A stretch of 33,437 nucleotides of DNA from a virus. This document shows positions 19,566-28,372 of this stretch, in pieces. Under the pieces are notes generated by a model. That model did not search any database and was not told the origin of the DNA. It saw nothing but the letters and a program-made list of their open reading frames with translations. Each line of letters begins with the position of its first letter. Within the stretch, counting starts at the first letter, position 1. The stretch is from positions 1 to 33,437 of IMG/VR virus record IMGVR_UViG_3300010354_000314. One strand, given 5' to 3'. The position numbers and the translations under genes are program-made.

Positions 19566-22057
19566 TGGAAATAATTGAAAAGAAAATTTCTAACTTAATA
19601 GAAAATCAATTCCCTTCTTTTTATAAAGAAGAAGGACCGATCTTTATTGAATTTGTTAAGCAATATTATAAATGGTTAGAAAATGAAAATGCTTTAAAAC
19701 ATTCAAGAAATTATTTTGATTATAAAGATATTGATTCTACTACTGATGAATTTCTAGTTTATTTTAAAGAAAAATATTTAAAGAATATTCAGTTTGAAAC
19801 TAATACAAATACTAGACAACTTCTAAAACATACACTAGATTTATATAGATCTAAGGGTACTGAAAGATCTATAGATCTTTTATTCAAACTAGTGTTTGGT
19901 GTTTCAGCACAAGTGTATTATCCCGGCGATGATGTATTCACATTGTCTTCTGGTAAATGGAAAAAACAAAAATATTTAGAAGTAAACCTCAACAATATTA
20001 ATAAAGTATTTTCTGGTGAAACCATCATAGGTTTATCTTCATCTGCTACAGCATATGTTGATGCAGTAGTTAGAAAAAAAGTAAGGGGTAGACTTATAGA
20101 TGTATTATACATCTCTTCTTTAAAGGGTAATTTTGTTACTGGTGAATATATTAATGTTGTTAATGATGGTGTTCTTGATGGAGATAGAAAAACGTTTATA
20201 TCGGGATCTTTAAATAACGTATTAGTTTCTGATATCGGTGTAGGTTCTGATTATGCAGTTGGTGATATTGTTGATTTAAGCTCAGTATATGGTATTAACG
20301 CAAAAGCTAGAGTAGTTTCTATTAACTCTGCTATAGGAACTGTCGACTTTGAACTTATTAATGGTGGTTATGCATACACAGATAATGCAAGTATATTAAT
20401 TTCAGAAAAAGTTCTAACACTATCAAATGTAAATGTATCCAATACACAAGTAAATAACTACTTTGAAATATTAAATAATGTGTATCAGCCACAAGCAAAC
20501 ATAAATTTTTTAAATGCAAATGGTTATTTTACACCTAATGATTACATATACACATATCATGCGAATAATGATGTAAAAGGTGTTGGCAAAGTCATATCAA
20601 GCTCAACAAATACTGCCACAAATGGTCAGATTTATATAATTAAATATTCTGGTAACCTTCAGGCTAATGCTTTCTATACTACCGGTAACACGATTGGCGC
20701 CAATCAATCAGTTGTAAATGGTTATGTTGATAAGACGGTATCAGCAAACGTTATTGGCGTATCATCTAATGTTACTCTGCATATTGCAAATACTAATAAG
20801 TCATTTATTAAAGATGAAATAATTTATCAAGTTAATGAAAGTAATACTGTTACTGCAAACGGAACCGTATTGAAATATACACAAACTTTAGGTTCAAATG
20901 GTATACTGGAAGTTGCTAATAGCTTTGGTGTATTTAGATCATCTAGAGCAATTTATAGTTCAAATAATTTAGTTTCAAACTTAGCATCCGTAGAACTTAG
21001 AATTGGTGTACATAGTGTAAATGGTTCTTATACTGCATATAATAATAATTATGTTTATGCTAATGCAGAAAAATATGACACAACAGCAGTAGTAAAAAAT
21101 ATTGGTCTTGGAACAGGTGCTTCATTTAGCATTTCAAATGATATGTTATATGAAGAATATATTGATTTAAACACCGATTATCTTTATGAGTTTTCTAATA
21201 CAGAACTCGATTCAACTTATGGTTTTGATGCTTTACCTACAGCAAACTTAACAACAATTATAGATGATGCACTTGCATATTCTAATAATCAAATTGGTAA
21301 AATTGCAGCAATTACTGGAATAAATCCTGGTTCTGGTTATAGTTATCCGCCGTTTGTTTTGATATATGAACCTAAAACTTATCGCTATCAAAAGCAAGAT
21401 AAAATATTAACTATCGCAAATAATACTGCTACGTTTTTACCAGGAGAGATTGTTACTCAAAACGTTGGTTCTAACGCTTATGCTATTGTAAAAAGCTTTA
21501 GTAATAATGAATTAAGACTTGAAAAACTAGTTTGGAATGATATTTTTGCTATTACTACAAACACAGCAACAAGAATATTTGGTGAAACTAGTGGTGCATA
21601 TGGTAACGTAACTGCTATTAATGTTGATTTTACCACTGACTATATTGGTTTTAATGCAGTAGTTGATAATAGAGTACAAACTTCTAATGGAGCCATAACA
21701 GAACTTCAAGTCTTAGACTCTGGTTATGGATTCGTTAATTCAGAAACAGTTTCTATAACATCTTCTAATAATGATTCTATAGCTTCCGGAATAGCTATTC
21801 TAAGAAGACAGGGTGAAGCTCAAGGATTCTATAGTCAGAAGGGTGGATTCTTAAGTGATCAAAAGAAATTATTTGATGGCAGTTATTATCAAGATTATTC
21901 ATATGAAATTATATCATCTGTCGTTCTTAATAAATATGAAGAAATGCTTAAACAGGTTCTTCATTTATCAGGCACGAAATATTTCTCTAGATATGAATAT
22001 GCTGAAGATGCCAACGCAAGTATTAATATTTTAGATGTAAACATTACGGTACAATAA
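19565..22057 (+). CDS. 7: Baseplate wedge gp7-like, 830 aa
   Basis: The N-terminus FPSFYKEEGPIFIEFVKQYY then KWLENENALKHSRNYFDYKD and LLKHTLDLYRSKGTERSIDL is the conserved gp7-type opening in T4-like phages. The gene lies between gp6 and gp8, as in T4 (gp7 about 1032 aa). From about residue 110 the protein is built of recurring beta modules rich in Asn, Ser and Thr, with the pattern 'F..GE.i......A.a.V......L.v' (for example VFSGETIIGLSSSATAYVDA, NNTATFLPGEIVTQNVGSNA, ATRIFGETSGAYGNVTAI). The C-terminus (GSYYQDYSYEIISSVVLNKY, YEEMLKQVLHLSGTKYFSRY) is again conserved in this family. Confidence 0.75.
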   Translation: MEIIEKKISNLIENQFPSFYKEEGPIFIEFVKQYYKWLENENALKHSRNYFDYKDIDSTTDEFLVYFKEKYLKNIQFETNTNTRQLLKHTLDLYRSKGTERSIDLLFKLVFGVSAQVYYPGDDVFTLSSGKWKKQKYLEVNLNNINKVFSGETIIGLSSSATAYVDAVVRKKVRGRLIDVLYISSLKGNFVTGEYINVVNDGVLDGDRKTFISGSLNNVLVSDIGVGSDYAVGDIVDLSSVYGINAKARVVSINSAIGTVDFELINGGYAYTDNASILISEKVLTLSNVNVSNTQVNNYFEILNNVYQPQANINFLNANGYFTPNDYIYTYHANNDVKGVGKVISSSTNTATNGQIYIIKYSGNLQANAFYTTGNTIGANQSVVNGYVDKTVSANVIGVSSNVTLHIANTNKSFIKDEIIYQVNESNTVTANGTVLKYTQTLGSNGILEVANSFGVFRSSRAIYSSNNLVSNLASVELRIGVHSVNGSYTAYNNNYVYANAEKYDTTAVVKNIGLGTGASFSISNDMLYEEYIDLNTDYLYEFSNTELDSTYGFDALPTANLTTIIDDALAYSNNQIGKIAAITGINPGSGYSYPPFVLIYEPKTYRYQKQDKILTIANNTATFLPGEIVTQNVGSNAYAIVKSFSNNELRLEKLVWNDIFAITTNTATRIFGETSGAYGNVTAINVDFTTDYIGFNAVVDNRVQTSNGAITELQVLDSGYGFVNSETVSITSSNNDSIASGIAILRRQGEAQGFYSQKGGFLSDQKKLFDGSYYQDYSYEIISSVVLNKYEEMLKQVLHLSGTKYFSRYEYAEDANASINILDVNITVQ

Positions 22058-24099
22058 TGGCAACAAAATTAACAACAGTACATAATAAACACCATGTAGC
22101 TACGCAGTTCTTAGAATCTGTTTCAGAGACTACAAATACTGCATACTATGTGTTTGTTGGTGACCAATATGATAGACCTACTATCAGAGATATAAATGAG
22201 TCTGATAGAAGTATCATTATCGATACATATCAGAACATGATCATGGGTAAACGCGTAACTCCTTCTGATATTAAACTTGGAATAAGAAATATTCCATACG
22301 TATCAAACACAAAATATGATATGTATGACGATCAAGATGAATTTCTTAATATAAAAAACTATTATGCAATAGTTAATGCCTCTTCGTATTATCACGTATA
22401 TAAATGCTTAGATAATAATGGAAATACATATTCAACTATTACTCCTGATATATCACACATTTCAGGTTCAAATACAGAATTATATGAAACATCTGATGGA
22501 TATAGATGGAAATATATGTTTTCAGTTAGTTCATCTATAAAGTCAAAGTTTGCTACTGAAGATTATTTTCCTTTAGTTTCTAATAGTTCTGTAACAAGTA
22601 GTGCAGTTGATGGCTCTATTAACTTAATTAAAGTTATCGACGGCGGAAAAAGATATGATAATTACCTAGAAGGAACTTTCAGTACTTCACAGATAAAAAT
22701 AAATGGTAATTCAGTTTTATATGAAATCTCAAATTCAAATATTAATACTACTAATACTTTCTATTCTAACTGTTTAATATATCTTTCATCTGGTACAGGT
22801 GTTGGACAATATAGAAAGGTATTAGATTATTTCACAAATTCGAATGGTAATTATATTGTTGTTAACAGTGAATTTACAACTGTACCAACCAATGGCACAG
22901 AATGGGAAATATATCCTAATGTAAAAATAGTTGGTTCTGGTCAAACTATTAATGCTGTAGCTAGAGCTATTATAAATTCAAGTTCTTCAAATAGCATTCA
23001 TAAGATTGAAATATTTGAACCTGGAAAAAATTATAATTTTCATGAAGCTTCAGTTGAAGTATCAAGTGTTGTTTCCACTTCCGAAAACTTCAATCAAGCA
23101 AATGTTAGATCGATCTATTCACCACCCGGTGGTCACGGTTCATCTATAGAAAATGAACTTTATTCTAAGAATATGATCATAAGCGTTGAGTTTGCTAACA
23201 ATGAAAGCAATACTATCTTAACAACTAATAAATTTAATCAAGTTGGTATATTAAAAGATCCATTATTCAATAATGTGAACCTTGCACTCGATAATGTTGT
23301 AGGATCATTTACACCTAATGAAAAAATTATTAAGATAACACCAGTAAGAATTAATACTAATGTGGTAAGTAATTCTGCTACTGCAAATATAGTATGTAAT
23401 TCTGCAGCATTTGATACACAATTAAGTGCCGGAGACTTATTATATCTAAAAACTAGTGATGATTCAGAACATTTTATTCATACTGTCAATAGCATTGTCA
23501 ATTCGACAGTTATAACTCTAACTACAAATACATTTGTTTCTTCTAATAATATATGGATGTATCTTGCTAATATCTCATCAAATGGTTATTTAACTGATAT
23601 TAAAACTGCAAACTCTATATTACTATCAAATGTGCAAGGTATATTCCAGACAAATGATAAAGTCATTGGTGTAGAATCAGGGACAATTGGAACTGTAACA
23701 ACCGTATATAGAAATGATGTAGCTAAGGGATTTAATACTTTTATACAACTTGGCAAATTTGTTGGTAACCTTGTTTCTGGTACATTTACAGAAAATGAAA
23801 TAATATATCAAGGTAATCTGAGTACTTCAAATGCTACTCTTCATTCTGTAATAAATACATCTAGTAACGGTATTCTTCTTTATGTAAGTAACACAGTTGG
23901 TTCATTTTCTTTTGGTAATGTAGGTAATGTATCTTATACTGTAACAGGAAATGATAGTTTAGCAATAGCTCATGTATCAAATTCTTATCCTGGTGAATTA
24001 GTATATGGATCTGGAGAGATATTATATCTCAATAATATTGAAGTAGTTGAAAGAGATGAAACACAAAAAGAAGTATTTAAAATAATTTTTGAATTTTAA
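22057..24099 (+). CDS. 8: Baseplate wedge gp8-like, enlarged, 680 aa
   Basis: The N-terminal half matches gp8: HHVATQFLESVSETTNTAYY, VFVGDQYDRPTIRDINESDR, YYHVYKCLDNNGNTYSTITP and ELYETSDGYRWKYMFSVSS. T4 gp8 has about 334 residues; here the protein is twice as long. The extra region (about 390-640) consists of the same 'F..NE.I......A.v..V' beta modules found in the neighbouring gp7 (NVQGIFQTNDKVIGVESGTI, LVSGTFTENEIIYQGNLSTS). The C-terminus ends LYLNNIEVVERDETQKEVFK, like T4 gp8 relatives. It overlaps gp7 by TAATG. Confidence 0.8.
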   Translation: MATKLTTVHNKHHVATQFLESVSETTNTAYYVFVGDQYDRPTIRDINESDRSIIIDTYQNMIMGKRVTPSDIKLGIRNIPYVSNTKYDMYDDQDEFLNIKNYYAIVNASSYYHVYKCLDNNGNTYSTITPDISHISGSNTELYETSDGYRWKYMFSVSSSIKSKFATEDYFPLVSNSSVTSSAVDGSINLIKVIDGGKRYDNYLEGTFSTSQIKINGNSVLYEISNSNINTTNTFYSNCLIYLSSGTGVGQYRKVLDYFTNSNGNYIVVNSEFTTVPTNGTEWEIYPNVKIVGSGQTINAVARAIINSSSSNSIHKIEIFEPGKNYNFHEASVEVSSVVSTSENFNQANVRSIYSPPGGHGSSIENELYSKNMIISVEFANNESNTILTTNKFNQVGILKDPLFNNVNLALDNVVGSFTPNEKIIKITPVRINTNVVSNSATANIVCNSAAFDTQLSAGDLLYLKTSDDSEHFIHTVNSIVNSTVITLTTNTFVSSNNIWMYLANISSNGYLTDIKTANSILLSNVQGIFQTNDKVIGVESGTIGTVTTVYRNDVAKGFNTFIQLGKFVGNLVSGTFTENEIIYQGNLSTSNATLHSVINTSSNGILLYVSNTVGSFSFGNVGNVSYTVTGNDSLAIAHVSNSYPGELVYGSGEILYLNNIEVVERDETQKEVFKIIFEF

Positions 24100-24108
24100 G
24101 GGGTTTAG

Positions 24109-27100
24109 ATGGCTATCGAAAAAGATCTTAATGTATCTCCATACTTTGATGACTACGATGAGGCTAAGAATTTTCATAGAATTCTTTTCAAGCCAGGAGT
24201 TGCAGTACAAGTTAGAGAATTAAATCAACTTCAAGCTATTCTGCAAAATCAAGTTGAACGTTTTGGTAATAACATCTATAAGAGAGGAACTATTATAGAT
24301 GGTTGTTCATTTTCGTTTGACGATACTATTAGATACGTTAAACTTCTTGATAATGATTTTTATGGTACCCCTGTAAATATTAATATTTTAAATAACTCAA
24401 GCTTTAGAGTTAAAAACGGAAACAACGTTTTATCTACAATTGTAAACGTTTCTGATGGTTATGAATCTACAGATCCTAATCTTAAAACTTTATATATTCG
24501 TTATAGAAATGCTGGTGATTCAGGAACTGAATATTCGTATGATCCAAATCAAGTTCTAACTGTTTATCATAAAAATAAAAGACTTGGCGATATCACTGTT
24601 AATAATGGTGGCTTGAATTTTTCTAATTCTGATACTGTTGTTATAACACCACAGATAACTGTAAATGTTACTTCTGGTTCATTTACAAATGGTCAATATG
24701 TAACTGATACAACAAATGGTGCAAATTTACAGATCATTGATATAGATACTACAACATATTCATCTAATAATTGGGTTCTTCTTAAGTTAAAACCATTAGA
24801 TTCAGTATTAGCAAATGTTAATGCTACAGCAAATCTATGGACAGTAGACGTTGGTAATGAAATAACAACAAATACTGCAGTAGCTACAATTATAACAAAG
24901 TTTGGTAATAATGCACTTGGCTTTGTTAGAACTACAGCAGCTGGTAAAATTACAAATGTTGCTTTAACATCTAGAGGTAGTGATTATGAATATGTTCCTA
25001 CAGTTAGAGTAAGATCTATTGGTAACGAAGCTGGTCTTAGCAGTTTAGATCTTGAAGCTAGAAACTTTTATACTAAAGTAGTCGTAGCTGATGGAGCTAC
25101 AGCTGTAGGCAATAGTTATCAGTTTGGTGTAAGCGAAGGTATTATATATCAGAAGGGTCACTTTATAAGAGTTGAACCGCAATCTATTATAGTTTCTAAA
25201 TATAATAATGTACCAAACAGTGTTTCTGTAGTATTTGAAACAACAGAAGATATTATTAACTCTAATATTGACACATCTCTATTAGATAATGCTCTTGGTA
25301 CTGAAAATGAAACTGCTCCTGGTGCTGATAGATTAAAGTTGACAGCTAATTTGGTTGTAACTGCTACAGCAAATGCAGAAGCAAATGCAGAAACTTATAT
25401 ATTAACAAGTTTCTCTGAAGGTTATCCTTTTAGACAAAATCAATTTACAGCTTTCAATTCTATAAACGATGAAATGGCAGAAAGAACAAAAGATCAATCT
25501 GGTAACTTTGTTCTAGATCCATTTGCAATGACTACACGTTCTCCTGCAAATACCGCATTTGAAGGAAATACATTTTCTATAGTAGTAGATCCGGGTAGAG
25601 CATATATTAGTGGTTACAGAGTAACAACAAAATCAAATTTTGTTTTAGATGTTCCTAAATCATTAGATACTGTAACTGCAAATGTAAATATAAGTTTAAA
25701 TTATGGCAATTATATCAGAGTTTCTGATCTTGCTGGTATGTTCCAGTTTAATACTGGTGATATCGTAAAGCTATATGATACAGCAAAAGATTATATTGCA
25801 AACTCTGATTTAGCTACAGCAGAATCTATAACACCGGTTGGAACGAATATTGGACAAGCAAGAGTAAGATCGCTTGTTCTAGAAAATGGAGTAGCTGGTA
25901 CATCTTCTGCAGTTTATAGATTATATCTATTCCAAGTTAACATATATCCTGGTTATAACTTTAAAGATGCCAAAAGCGTATATTATGATGGCACAATTAA
26001 AGGTATAGCTGATATCATACTGGAATATGATGCTACATCTAACAGTGATATCGCTGTATCAAAAGATAGTAAAAATGGTAAATTAGTATTTAATACTGGA
26101 AGAACAATTAAAAATGCTAATAATGTAAGATATACTTACAGAACTGTAGCATCAAATGTTGCTATGAGTGGTAATGGTACAGCAACAATTTCTTATACAA
26201 GTATTGCTGATGAATTTTTCCCATATTCTTCTTCATTAAGTACATCAGATCTACAGTCTTTATATGTAGCTCCAGCTGGTCAAGGATTTAAAGCAAATGC
26301 CGCAGTAACAGGAACAGTGACTGCTACAACTACTTCACCAAACTTGGTTGGATCTTCAACTACATTTATATCAGACTTAAGAATAGGTGATTACATCTAT
26401 GTTTATTCTAATACTGCAAGCTATGATATAAAGTTAGTTAAAAATATTGTTAATAATACATTAATTATTGTTGATTCAAATGTATCTTTTGCAAATACAA
26501 CTTCTTATATTAAGAGATATTATCCAAGATATCTTCCAATTCCGTTTGGAACAAGAGATGGTCTTTCAGCCAATGTTGATGCAAATGGAAACATTTTAAC
26601 TATAAATCTTGGAAGTGCAATTGAAACACCTTCAAATAATCATACTATAGTTGGTTATAATGTTGAAAGAATTGGTGCAGCAGCTGGAACTAAAACAGCA
26701 AGCAGAAATAATTTTGTTAAAATTAGCACCGCAAATAACACAGCAAATACTGTTGGTCCGTGGTACTTAGGTGTAAAAGATATAATTAGACTTAGAAAAG
26801 TTTATAAGTCTAATAGTAGTACAGTTAATACAAATAGTACAGATGTTACAAATTATTTCTATATCGATCATAATCATAATGAAGATTATATTGATAATGG
26901 TTGGTTATATTTAAATCCTAAAGTAAACTTTTCTCTAGCAAATACTGATTGGTTGCTTGTAGAATTTGATAGAGCTAATACATCTGTAAGTGGTTATTAT
27001 ACTTCTGTGTCGTATCTAACAGCAAATGCTCAACAGATTGCGGTCAATGATTCTAAAGCTTTAGCTAATTTGAATACAAGCATGCATACTATGGAAGTGC

Positions 27101-27813
27101 CTGAATTCTTTACAAATGAAAATAGATATTATGATTTATTAAAATGTTTTGATTTTAGACCTCATTCGAATAATAATGCAAACTTGACATCTAATGTTGC
27201 ATTAGCTACAATTAATCCAGAAGAATTGAATGCAAATAGTTTATTTGCAAATACAGAATATAGATTCCCTCTTCCTGATAGTAGATTAACAGCGCAAGTA
27301 GAATTCTATACAGGTAGAACTGATACAGTTAGAGTTAATAAAAATAATACTATAACTGTAACTGAAGGTATAAGTAATGGTGGTCTAACTACAACTGGAA
27401 GAACAAGAGATAGTATAAAGATTGGTAATGTAAGAGTACCACCTTATCCTTCTATTCCTGAAAATCCTTCTACTCAGTTGCAAGAAATATTAGATAAGCA
27501 AATTGCTAGTGAAAATTTTGTTTTCAATAGAATAATAGATAGAACTATTTCTAGACAAATGGACAATACTTCACAAGCAAAAGCTTACAATATGAAAGAT
27601 ATTGGTAGACTTGATCGACGCATTCAGAATCTTGAATACACTGTAAGTCTTTCATTGGCTGAAAGTAATCTTAAAAATAAAGTAATTCCAAGTTCTATTT
27701 CACCTGAAATTAATAGATTTAAGTTTGGATTCTTTATTGATGACTTTTCAAATAAAAACTTTACAGAAGAGAAAGATCCAGAATATTCTGCAACGTTGGA
27801 TATAAACAAGTAA
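24109..27813 (+). CDS. Large baseplate/tail structural protein with DUF4815 N-terminus, 1234 aa
   Basis: The opening MAIEKDLNVSPYFDDYDEAK then NFHRILFKPGVAVQVRELNQ and LQAILQNQVERFGNNIYKRG is the DUF4815 signature of T4-like marine and alphaproteobacterial phages. The body is Asn/Thr/Ala-rich beta structure with segments such as FSIVVDPGRAYISGYRV. The C-terminal ~150 residues are helical (EILDKQIASENFVFNRIIDR, DIGRLDRRIQNLEYTVSLSL), a coiled coil suggesting trimerisation. The position after gp8 is where T4 has gp9-gp10-gp11, so it may do the job of those peripheral wedge/fibre-attachment proteins; this is inferred from order. The start follows AAGGGG. Confidence 0.8.
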   Translation: MAIEKDLNVSPYFDDYDEAKNFHRILFKPGVAVQVRELNQLQAILQNQVERFGNNIYKRGTIIDGCSFSFDDTIRYVKLLDNDFYGTPVNINILNNSSFRVKNGNNVLSTIVNVSDGYESTDPNLKTLYIRYRNAGDSGTEYSYDPNQVLTVYHKNKRLGDITVNNGGLNFSNSDTVVITPQITVNVTSGSFTNGQYVTDTTNGANLQIIDIDTTTYSSNNWVLLKLKPLDSVLANVNATANLWTVDVGNEITTNTAVATIITKFGNNALGFVRTTAAGKITNVALTSRGSDYEYVPTVRVRSIGNEAGLSSLDLEARNFYTKVVVADGATAVGNSYQFGVSEGIIYQKGHFIRVEPQSIIVSKYNNVPNSVSVVFETTEDIINSNIDTSLLDNALGTENETAPGADRLKLTANLVVTATANAEANAETYILTSFSEGYPFRQNQFTAFNSINDEMAERTKDQSGNFVLDPFAMTTRSPANTAFEGNTFSIVVDPGRAYISGYRVTTKSNFVLDVPKSLDTVTANVNISLNYGNYIRVSDLAGMFQFNTGDIVKLYDTAKDYIANSDLATAESITPVGTNIGQARVRSLVLENGVAGTSSAVYRLYLFQVNIYPGYNFKDAKSVYYDGTIKGIADIILEYDATSNSDIAVSKDSKNGKLVFNTGRTIKNANNVRYTYRTVASNVAMSGNGTATISYTSIADEFFPYSSSLSTSDLQSLYVAPAGQGFKANAAVTGTVTATTTSPNLVGSSTTFISDLRIGDYIYVYSNTASYDIKLVKNIVNNTLIIVDSNVSFANTTSYIKRYYPRYLPIPFGTRDGLSANVDANGNILTINLGSAIETPSNNHTIVGYNVERIGAAAGTKTASRNNFVKISTANNTANTVGPWYLGVKDIIRLRKVYKSNSSTVNTNSTDVTNYFYIDHNHNEDYIDNGWLYLNPKVNFSLANTDWLLVEFDRANTSVSGYYTSVSYLTANAQQIAVNDSKALANLNTSMHTMEVPEFFTNENRYYDLLKCFDFRPHSNNNANLTSNVALATINPEELNANSLFANTEYRFPLPDSRLTAQVEFYTGRTDTVRVNKNNTITVTEGISNGGLTTTGRTRDSIKIGNVRVPPYPSIPENPSTQLQEILDKQIASENFVFNRIIDRTISRQMDNTSQAKAYNMKDIGRLDRRIQNLEYTVSLSLAESNLKNKVIPSSISPEINRFKFGFFIDDFSNKNFTEEKDPEYSATLDINK

Positions 27814-27853
27814 ATAGGAATAGAATAAATGAATTTTATTAAGGTAAAAAACT

Positions 27854-28327
27854 ATGTTATATCCTCTTAGAGAAAATTTTTATATAACCATTAACGGTGA
27901 TACAGAACCGGCGTATCAAGAGTTTCAAATAGTTTCTCAGCCTGTAGCTACATATGTCTATGTTCCACCGACAACCGGAACTGGTGTCGGTGGTACTGGT
28001 GTTGGTGGTACTGGCGTAGTTACTACAGGAGAAGTAACTACAGGCACAGGTGGTACAGATTGGACTGGTACTGGTGTTGGTGGAACAGGTGTTATAACAA
28101 CTGGTGTCGGTGGAACTGGTGTTGGAACTGGTGTTGGTGTAGATTATCCAGTATATGATGACGGCGATGATGGTGGAGATGATGACGATGATGATGATGC
28201 ACCATGCACAGGAGATACTGATACAACTGGCGATACATGTACATGTGCTGATGCCGAAGATGACGATGATGATGACGACGATGATGATGACGGTGATGAT
28301 GACGATGGTGATGATGATGGCGAATGA
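27854..28327 (+). CDS. Gly/Thr/Val-repeat protein with poly-Asp C-terminus, 157 aa
   Basis: No family is recognised. Residues 1-40 look like an ordinary small domain (MLYPLRENFYITINGDTEPA, QEFQIVSQPVATYVYVPP). Residues 41-96 are near-perfect repeats of GTGVG/GTGVV type. Residues 97-157 are dominated by Asp (about 33 of 61) around a short Cys-containing core, APCTGDTDTTGDTCTCADAE (Cys118, 129, 131). ATG 27854 follows AAGGT. It stands between two virion structural genes and is read in the same direction, so it is probably a structural or host-contact protein. Glycine repeats could form extended or polyglycine-type helices, and the Asp tail could bind Ca2+ or mimic DNA charge; these are guesses. 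Confidence 0.7.
   Translation: MLYPLRENFYITINGDTEPAYQEFQIVSQPVATYVYVPPTTGTGVGGTGVGGTGVVTTGEVTTGTGGTDWTGTGVGGTGVITTGVGGTGVGTGVGVDYPVYDDGDDGGDDDDDDDAPCTGDTDTTGDTCTCADAEDDDDDDDDDDDGDDDDGDDDGE
27974..28324 (+). repeat. Low-complexity GGTACTGGTGTT repeats followed by a GAT/GAC tract
   Basis: From 27974 to about 28141 units close to GGTGGTACTGGTGTT recur, with synonymous drift among copies. From about 28153 the DNA is mostly GAT and GAC codons. Such tracts can change length by slippage. All visible copies stay in frame within the 157-aa gene. Confidence 0.75.
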
Positions 28328-28372
28328 TTTGAAGCTAAATAATAAAAAGTATATTTCGGAGAAATTAAAGCA

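Noticed and set aside
27830-27871. 13-codon frame before the Gly/Asp-rich gene
   Set aside because: It overlaps the better start at 27854 out of frame and lacks its own ribosome-binding site.
27974-28141. Short regular repeats that could suggest a CRISPR array
   Set aside because: Units are 12-15 nt, contiguous without spacers and in frame within a coding gene.
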